64,000 nt of DNA from Chloroflexota bacterium (GTDB lineage Bacteria > Chloroflexota > Anaerolineae > Anaerolineales > Villigracilaceae). The position numbers were made by a program, and so were the translations under genes. Positions 58,422 through 64,000 of this stretch are shown piece after piece. The stretch's first letter is position 1. The number at the start of each line of letters is the position of its first letter. Location of the stretch: positions 1 through 64,000 of the forward strand of contig JACRMH010000043.1 of the NCBI GenBank assembly GCA_016219545.1, given 5' to 3'. Under the pieces are notes generated by a model that did no database searches, was not told where the DNA came from, and saw only the letters and a list, made by a program, of their open reading frames with translations.

Positions 58422-59444
58422 TTAGTAAACCAATGTTTTCTTGTCCGTGCTAATGCGTTTGCGGAACATGTAATATGTCCAGCCTTGATAGGCGAGAACG
58501 ATGGGCACGAAGATCAAGGCGACAACTGACATGACCGTCAGCGTGTATTGTGAAGATGATGCGTTGTAGATGGTCAGACTCCAATCAGGATTGGTGGTGG
58601 AAAGCATCACATTCGGGAAGGTCATGCTGAAGAACGTGACCTGAGTCAGCACGATATTCAATGCAACCATGATGAAAGCCCAGCCTTCCATTTTTGCGTT
58701 GATGAAATACCCGGCCGCGAGCAGAACCACTACCGCCGCAATCGGCACTACGCCAGGGTTGACGATCCCTCGATCCCAGAACCCGGCCAAGTATGTAAAT
58801 ACACCAAGGGCGATATAAAGAACCGATGCGCCAATCCAAAGTTTTTTAGCGAAGCCATTAACACGTTCACGCAATTCACCTTCGAGCTTAAGTCCGAGGA
58901 AATTAGCGCCGTGAAGGAGGAAAATTACTACCGTGGTCAGGCCGCCAAGCAAACCATAAGGATTCAACAAGGTGAATAGATTGCCGGTAAACATCTTGTC
59001 AGCATTGATGGGAACTCCGCGTGCAAGGTTAGCGAAGGCCGCGCCAAGCAAAAGGGCTGCAAGGAAGGAGCCGACGGCGATCATCCAGTCAAAAGTATTG
59101 CGCCATTTTGGAGCGGCATCTTTGGAGCGATATTCAAATGCCACACCGCGAATGATCAAACCGATTAACAGCAGGAACAGCGCCAGATAGAATCCGCTGA
59201 ACATGGTGGCGTACCATTCGGGGAATGCGGCAAAGGTCGCGCCGCCGGCAGTGAGCAGCCAAACTTCGTTGCCATCCCAGACTGAGCCGATGCTGTTGAT
59301 GATGGCACGGCGCTCTTCATCTTTTTTGCCAAGGAAGGGCAGGAGCATTCCAACACCGAAATCGAATCCTTCAAGGAAGTAGAACCCGATCCATAAAACA
59401 GCGATCAGAATGAACCAAAGGATTTGCAGAAATTCGTAAGACAT
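58422..59444 (-). CDS. cydB: Cytochrome bd oxidase subunit II
   Basis: 340 residues with eight or nine membrane helices. Start FLEGFDFGVGMLLPFLGK and INSIGSVWDGNEVWLLTAGGATFAAFP are the CydB signatures. Subunit II supports the quinol oxidase that reduces oxygen to water. It follows cydA by 18 bases and ends at a perfect terminator. Confidence 0.95.
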   Translation of the reverse strand: MSYEFLQILWFILIAVLWIGFYFLEGFDFGVGMLLPFLGKKDEERRAIINSIGSVWDGNEVWLLTAGGATFAAFPEWYATMFSGFYLALFLLLIGLIIRGVAFEYRSKDAAPKWRNTFDWMIAVGSFLAALLLGAAFANLARGVPINADKMFTGNLFTLLNPYGLLGGLTTVVIFLLHGANFLGLKLEGELRERVNGFAKKLWIGASVLYIALGVFTYLAGFWDRGIVNPGVVPIAAVVVLLAAGYFINAKMEGWAFIMVALNIVLTQVTFFSMTFPNVMLSTTNPDWSLTIYNASSSQYTLTVMSVVALIFVPIVLAYQGWTYYMFRKRISTDKKTLVY

Positions 59445-59462
59445 GATTTTGTTCCTCCGCGC

Positions 59463-60857
59463 TTAATCTTGCGAGCCAATGACGGCAGGGGCAACGTCAA
59501 CTGATTCATGCATGGCCGCGTCTGGTCCGGCAATGGCGTATTTCTTCATCAGGTAAACCATTGCAACAGCCAATGAACCATAGACGACTGTATAACCGAC
59601 CAGTGATATCCATAGGTCAACAACAGTGAGGTTTGGAGAGATGGCATCCTGCACCTTGAGTTGACCGTACACGATCCAGGGTTGACGTCCCATTTCGGTC
59701 AGGATCCAGCCGCTTGCGTTGGCAAGATACGGAATAACAAGGATCCAGGGAGTCCACTTCATCCATTTTGCCTTGGTGATGTCGCCGCGGGCATTTGCCC
59801 AAACATAGAAGGCCGTCAATCCGATCATGATAAAACCGAAAACCATCATGATGCGGAAAGTCCAGTAGGTGACCACCATGAGTGGAATGTAATCTCCTGG
59901 GCCATACTCTTGAACAGCCTGCTCTTGTAATTCATTCACACCCTTTACTTCACAGCTGAAATTGTTGCAGGCTAGAAAACTCATCGCATACGGAATGCGA
60001 ACTGACCATACTTCTTTCTTGCCGCTCAGATCGCCAATGGTTAACAATGAGAATGAAGCAGGTTGCTCAGTATCCCATAGCGCCTCGAGTGCAGCCATCT
60101 TCATGGGCTGGGCTTCATACATGTATTGTCCCATCGTGTGCCCGCCGAGGAATACCAGCACGCCGGCTACCAAGCCCGTCACCGCACCGATCTGGAAGGA
60201 ACGTTTGAAGAAATCCACATTTTGTTTACGGACGATGTGATAGGCGCTAACAGCCAAAATCAAAAAGGCAGCCATGGCCACGCCGTCGGAAATGGTATGC
60301 CAGAAGAAAATCCAGCCTTTCGGGTTTCCGATCAAAGCAAAGAAGTTTACAAGTTCAAGCCGTCCATTGGCTGCATTGTAGAGAAAGGCATCCTTGGGCG
60401 GGGCTTGCATAAATCCATTTGCAAGCAAAATCCAAAGGGCTGAAAGGTTCGATCCAATTGCCGCCAGCCAAATGGAAGCAAGATGTACTTTCTTGGAAAC
60501 CCTGCCTTCGCCAAAGATCCATATTCCCAGGAATGTGGATTCCATGAAAAAGGCCAGCAATGCTTCCACAGCCAGGGGCGCGCCAAAAATATCACCTACA
60601 TAGCGGCTGTACTCGCTCCAGTTCATGCCGAACTGGAATTCCTGCACAATACCTGTTACAACGCCAATGGCAAAGTTGATCAAAAACAACTTGCCCCAAA
60701 ACTTGCTCATCTTGCGCCAGGTTTCATCATTGGTCTGGTAATAACGTGTTTGCATGAACGCAACAAACCACCCCATCCCCAGGGTAAGCGGAACGAAAAG
60801 CCAGTGATAGATGGTCGTGAGGGCGAACTGCAATCTGGAAAGTGTTACGATGTCCAT
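59463..60857 (-). CDS. cydA: Cytochrome bd oxidase subunit I
   Basis: 464 residues with nine membrane helices. His18 (IYHWLF) and a His near residue 186 (WHTISDGVAM) are haem ligands; GRQPW marks the conserved C-terminal loop. The quinol loop between helices 6 and 7 is short, as in the non-E. coli branch of bd oxidases, which lack the long insert. It carries haems b558, b595 and d and takes electrons from quinol. Start of the cydAB operon. Confidence 0.95.
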   Translation of the reverse strand: MDIVTLSRLQFALTTIYHWLFVPLTLGMGWFVAFMQTRYYQTNDETWRKMSKFWGKLFLINFAIGVVTGIVQEFQFGMNWSEYSRYVGDIFGAPLAVEALLAFFMESTFLGIWIFGEGRVSKKVHLASIWLAAIGSNLSALWILLANGFMQAPPKDAFLYNAANGRLELVNFFALIGNPKGWIFFWHTISDGVAMAAFLILAVSAYHIVRKQNVDFFKRSFQIGAVTGLVAGVLVFLGGHTMGQYMYEAQPMKMAALEALWDTEQPASFSLLTIGDLSGKKEVWSVRIPYAMSFLACNNFSCEVKGVNELQEQAVQEYGPGDYIPLMVVTYWTFRIMMVFGFIMIGLTAFYVWANARGDITKAKWMKWTPWILVIPYLANASGWILTEMGRQPWIVYGQLKVQDAISPNLTVVDLWISLVGYTVVYGSLAVAMVYLMKKYAIAGPDAAMHESVDVAPAVIGSQD

Positions 60858-60969
60858 ATTTATTCTCCAAAAATTTTCGAATTATGTTTCTCAAAAAGCA
60901 ATTAATGGCGGATTTAAATGGTGGCTGGAGTTCTCCTTTCTATGATGAGGAACCGTTTCTTTTCTCGAC
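60858..60969. other. cydAB promoter region
   Basis: 112 bases between the Rrf2 gene and cydA, both on the minus strand. It holds AT-rich stretches but no clear GTCA-N8-TGAC site. A cyd promoter is expected here; no good consensus pair was found. Confidence 0.35.
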
Positions 60970-61419
60970 TTATGGCTGGGCTATGCCAACCTGAATTAAA
61001 CCTTGCACTGACAGCGCGTCCTGCGCTAATTCATCAAATGTGATCTGTTCCAACTCTTTCAAAATCATTGCCTGCAGTTTTGCCCAACGGCAGCGTACTG
61101 GGCATTGATTATCAAAAGGACATTCTCCTGCGTCAACGAGACAATCTGAAATAAAGAATTTCCCTTCAAAGTGTTCCACGATCTGCCGCAGATTGATCTC
61201 GTTAGCCGGGCGGGCGAGCTTTAACCCGCCATCCCTGCCGGGAAAGGTAAGGATGAAACCACCCCGCGCCAGGTCTGCTACGATGCGCTGTGCCAGCGCC
61301 GGCGGGATTAACATCTCATTCCTAATATCAGTTGTAGATGCCCTTTCATCCTCATTGCGCTTGGCTAGCGAGAGAATGACACGGATTGCGTAATCGGTTT
61401 GGCGGTTGATGCGGATCAT
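60970..61419 (-). CDS. Rrf2-family transcriptional regulator with Fe-S cysteine set
   Basis: 149 residues. N-terminal winged helix (INRQTDYAIRVILSLAK, ALAQRIVADLARGGFILTFPGRDGGLKLAR). C93, C100, C106 (with C110) form a triad like the [2Fe-2S] ligands of IscR/NsrR, though the spacing is slightly longer. It likely senses NO, oxygen or Fe-S status. It is directly upstream of cydA on the same strand, so it probably controls the oxidase cluster and itself. Confidence 0.88.
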   Translation of the reverse strand: MIRINRQTDYAIRVILSLAKRNEDERASTTDIRNEMLIPPALAQRIVADLARGGFILTFPGRDGGLKLARPANEINLRQIVEHFEGKFFISDCLVDAGECPFDNQCPVRCRWAKLQAMILKELEQITFDELAQDALSVQGLIQVGIAQP

Positions 61420-61523
61420 GTTTTCACCTTTAATGTTGACAGTTACAGTAAACGATTACCAACAGTGTAAGGGTTGTTATTGAAATTGTAATGTGAAGGT
61501 CGTCACAGTTTTACCGTGACACT

Positions 61524-61541
61524 TGTCATATTTATATGACA
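61524..61541. promoter_or_regulatory. Operator-like palindrome upstream of the Rrf2 gene
   Basis: TGTCATAT-TT-ATATGACA is a perfect 8-bp inverted repeat. It lies in the 338-base divergent gap 61420-61757, between the Rrf2 gene and the PlsC-like gene. A GTCAC-GTGAC repeat lies next to it (61502-61520). No other gene is seen in the gap. Binding by the Rrf2 protein or a CRP/FNR regulator is inferred. Confidence 0.45.
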
Positions 61542-61757
61542 TAATGTAATTATATTTTCCGACTCGGTGAATAGCAAGAGATAAATGAGGAGTTTTGAAA
61601 GAGTCAATTTATAATGTCACTCAACAATCAATGGAAAGGCCGCACAAAAACAACGAAGAAGCAAATTTTCATCTGAACTTGATGAACACTGCCCCGAAAA
61701 CCATAATAGAAGGGGATAAGGTTCGCACAATCACCTTTTTTGGAACCGCACTAAACT

Positions 61758-62645
61758 TTGAACAATAAACAACTTGCCCACCTTACACATATTAACTTGG
61801 ATGATCTTGTCAGTTCTTTTGGCTGGCAGGATCGTGAATTTTTGGCACGCATACTGCGGCATGTTTTTATTAAACCTGCGCAGACCTTTGCCCAGAAGAT
61901 GGTGGATTTTGACTCTGCCGTTGGTACTTCGGGCTTGGTCGAAGCCGCACGGCAACTTTTACAGCCATACGTCCGCGATGTGCGTGTCTTTGACGTTGAG
62001 AATATCCCTGCGTCTGCGTTTTTAGCATTGTCCAATCATCCCGGCATGACGGACACGCTGGCTTTGTTTCGCGCCCTTAAGCGTCCCGACCTGAAGATCA
62101 TAGCGCTTGAACGTCCCTTCCTGGAATCACTCACAAATACAAGCAAGAGACTTTTCTTTGTCAAAGATGATCCTGCTTCGCGTATGTCCCTTGTCCGCCA
62201 GGTCAGCGGACATTTGCGTTCGGGCGGTGCGGCATTGACCTTTCCTGCGGGTGAGATCGAGCCGGACCCAAATGTGTACCCCGGCGCAGCCGAGTCACTC
62301 AGGTCATGGACAGACAGCGCGGGAGTCTTTGTCCGTATGGCGCCTGAGACGGCGGTCCTGCCGGTGTTGGTTAGGAATGTGATTTGGAAAAGAGTCGCCA
62401 ATCATCCAATACTCAAGATCAAAACAAATAAAGATGAAAGAGAGAAACTGGCCGCCGCCCTGCAATTGTTGGCGATGATCATGTGGAACGTCAAGCTTGT
62501 GACCGTAATCGTGCAAATCGGCAAACCCATTACAGCAAAGGGATTGGGAACAACAGATACGCAAGTTATTCATCGGGAAGTGTTGAACGAGATGAAACGT
62601 CTCATTGAAACTCCGCCAAATGGCGATGGTGTGAGTGTCTTATGA
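61758..62645 (+). CDS. PlsC-like acyltransferase domain protein
   Basis: About 295 residues. NHPGMTD (93-99) is a complete HX4D motif and FPAGEIEPD (about 160-168) the second acyltransferase block. It probably acylates a lysolipid or related acceptor. The start is uncertain: the first codon after an in-frame stop is TTG at 61758 with only weak ribosome site. Coupled by a 4-base overlap to the flippase-like gene. Confidence 0.78.
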   Translation: MNNKQLAHLTHINLDDLVSSFGWQDREFLARILRHVFIKPAQTFAQKMVDFDSAVGTSGLVEAARQLLQPYVRDVRVFDVENIPASAFLALSNHPGMTDTLALFRALKRPDLKIIALERPFLESLTNTSKRLFFVKDDPASRMSLVRQVSGHLRSGGAALTFPAGEIEPDPNVYPGAAESLRSWTDSAGVFVRMAPETAVLPVLVRNVIWKRVANHPILKIKTNKDEREKLAAALQLLAMIMWNVKLVTVIVQIGKPITAKGLGTTDTQVIHREVLNEMKRLIETPPNGDGVSVL

Positions 62646-63613
62646 AAGAAAAATTCCTGCGCCGGCTTCGCACCTTTGCGTTTTACGTTTTGCTCGCATT
62701 GCTCCTTTACTTCGCTCTTCGTAACGCGCCATTGACGGATATTTGGGAAGCGCTCAAGAAATTGCAGCTCTGGCAATTGTTCGTGTTGTTGGGGATCAAT
62801 ATCGTAATCTATATGCTGATTACCATGCGCTGGTGGTTGATCATCCGCGCTGAAAATAAAAATATTTCATATTTCCCACTGCTATCTATTCGCGTGGCAG
62901 TCTTTGGGATCAGTTACTTTACGCTTGGCCCGCAGGTGGGCGGGGAGCCGTTGCAGGTTTTATATCTGCAAAGAAAATACGGCATGACTTATACACGCGC
63001 AACCTCCACGGTCATTATGGATAAATTGTTGGAGTTTCTCGCAAACTTCATTTTGCTTGGCTTTGGTTTAACGGCAGTTGTCGAGGCTGGGATTCTTTCA
63101 GCAAACAGCGGCAATCCATGGGTCGCTTTGAGTGGACTGATCCTTTTAGTGTTTTGGCCGCCTGTACATATCCTCTTTATGTACAAGGGGAAATATCCCG
63201 TCTCCGCTTTTCTGCGTAAATTCTCGAACAATAAATTTGTGAGGTTTATTGCCGCATCTGAACGCATGGCGGGGACATTTTGCCGCAGGCACTTATCCTC
63301 AATGTTGTCCGCCATCTTTGTTTCCGTGCTTGCAGCGTTGGGAATGGTGGGAGAATTTTTCTGCATCACCTTTTTCCTTGGATTGCATTTATCTTTTTGG
63401 CAGACTGTCGCTTCATGGACTGCCGGCTGGCTGGCCTTCCTTGTCCCATTACCCGGCGGATTGGGCGCACTGGAGGCCAGCCAGGTCTTCGCTCTTGGCG
63501 CGTTTGAGATCTCGGCCTCACTGGCAATCAGCGTGGCCTTATTGATCCGCGCCCGCGATCTGTTGATCGGAGGGCTGGGACTGTTGGCAGCTGGACGTGG
63601 GATCAAAAAGTAA
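62642..63613 (+). CDS. Flippase-like/lysylphosphatidylglycerol synthase TM-region family protein
   Basis: 323 residues with about eight membrane helices. FTLGPQVGGEPLQVLYLQRKYGMTYTRATSTVIMDKLLEF is the family signature (YbhN/AglD type), proteins thought to move lipids across the membrane. Its start overlaps the acyltransferase stop (ATGA). With it, the gene may form a lipid synthesis and export pair. Confidence 0.85.
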   Translation: MKEKFLRRLRTFAFYVLLALLLYFALRNAPLTDIWEALKKLQLWQLFVLLGINIVIYMLITMRWWLIIRAENKNISYFPLLSIRVAVFGISYFTLGPQVGGEPLQVLYLQRKYGMTYTRATSTVIMDKLLEFLANFILLGFGLTAVVEAGILSANSGNPWVALSGLILLVFWPPVHILFMYKGKYPVSAFLRKFSNNKFVRFIAASERMAGTFCRRHLSSMLSAIFVSVLAALGMVGEFFCITFFLGLHLSFWQTVASWTAGWLAFLVPLPGGLGALEASQVFALGAFEISASLAISVALLIRARDLLIGGLGLLAAGRGIKK

Positions 63614-63664
63614 TAATTGCCAACTCAGATTCGTCTAATAAAAAATTCAAATAGGAGATCCAAT

Positions 63665-64000
63665 ATGAAACTTAATGGTAGACAGTACGGAATTGTCCTG
63701 CTTGTTGTCTTCACCGCAATACTTCATCTTGTTGCGGCTTTCGATAAAGAACTCTTCCCGGAATCTCCAGACCCGCTGTTCATCTTAAATGGGATGGGAT
63801 TTCTGGGTCTGCTGGGGGCATACTTTTTACCGATCAAGTTTTTTCAAGAAAATCATAAGTTGGTTTGGCGGGCGTTGTTTGGATATATCATTCTGACCAT
63901 CGTTGCATGGGTTGTTATTTGGGTCGGCTTTAGCGTCATCCGGGATGGAATCCCCTTCTTCAGCCACGACTCGATCTACGGAGTCCCGGCCAAAACCGCA
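63665..64000 (+). CDS. Membrane protein, partial (runs off the window)
   Basis: ATG at 63665 with AGGAG 7 bases upstream; open to the end of the window (112 codons). MKLNGRQYGIVLLVVFTAILHLVAAF is a membrane helix, and two further helices follow, separated by a KFFQENHKLVWR loop. Family unknown; the rest lies outside. Confidence 0.75.
   Translation, partial: MKLNGRQYGIVLLVVFTAILHLVAAFDKELFPESPDPLFILNGMGFLGLLGAYFLPIKFFQENHKLVWRALFGYIILTIVAWVVIWVGFSVIRDGIPFFSHDSIYGVPAKTA

Noticed and set aside
62989..63606. 205-residue minus-strand frame
   Set aside because: Antisense shadow of the flippase-like gene with no family features.
1..64000. tRNA or rRNA genes
   Set aside because: No cloverleaf-like or rRNA-like sequence was recognised by eye; a tRNAscan run would be needed to be sure.

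Overview
The window looks like a chromosomal segment of a Chloroflexota bacterium, most likely of the Anaerolineae. This is an inference from several signs: secreted lipoproteins with Thr/Pro-rich linkers, the mix of gene families (large class II aldolase, CydA/CydB with a fused CydD-CydC, paired ABC-2 exporters, xanthine-dehydrogenase-type hydroxylase with YqeB/YqeC), and a very high load of small dispersed palindromes. No rRNA, tRNA or CRISPR array was recognised.

Layout. 1-96 is the 3' end of an IS3-family transposase. 0.18-6.2 kb (minus strand) holds a secreted Asn/Gly-rich protein, a PlsC acyltransferase, a lipid kinase, two molybdenum-cofactor nucleotidyltransferase genes (one fused to YqeC) and small membrane proteins. 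6.4-12.2 kb is an accessory region on the minus strand: small unknown genes, a MITE-like element, and then an array in which a lipoprotein, two membrane proteins, a PD-(D/E)XK-like protein and a FRG-domain protein are separated by seven fragments of the 3' end of a type I restriction specificity gene (hsdS). No hsdS body, hsdM or hsdR is present. 12.2-19.5 kb is a molybdenum hydroxylase region: YqeB, two DUF1361 membrane proteins, an alpha/beta hydrolase, the molybdopterin subunit, a membrane protein, and a fused FAD/2Fe-2S subunit.

19.6-34.8 kb carries a class II aldolase, a Nudix hydrolase, a cNMP-binding histidine kinase, a secreted phosphoesterase, an AlkZ-like protein, a very large modular secreted M23 protein broken by a one-base frameshift, a response regulator, and malQ-glgA for glycogen/alpha-glucan metabolism. 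34.9-42.7 kb holds two convergent ABC-2 exporter operons around a low-GC lipoprotein. 43.0-46.5 kb holds rpsO and pnp with structured leaders, then small proteins. 46.5-53.0 kb has membrane and lipid-related genes, a spermidine-synthase-like fusion, hemolysin III, a methyltransferase and YtxH.

53.0-61.4 kb is a coherent respiratory cluster on the minus strand: an Rrf2 regulator with a likely Fe-S cysteine set, cydA, cydB, an SQR/NDH-like flavoprotein that lacks one expected cysteine, a 42-residue small protein, and a fused CydDC transporter for oxidase assembly. 61.7-64.0 kb has a second PlsC-like protein, a flippase-like membrane protein and a partial membrane protein running off the end.

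The most unusual material is (a) the hsdS-tail/cargo array at 8.4-12.2 kb, (b) several families of dispersed palindromes, and (c) short degenerate repeats that have expanded in frame inside linkers of CydDC, the XDH fusion and a MocA-like protein.
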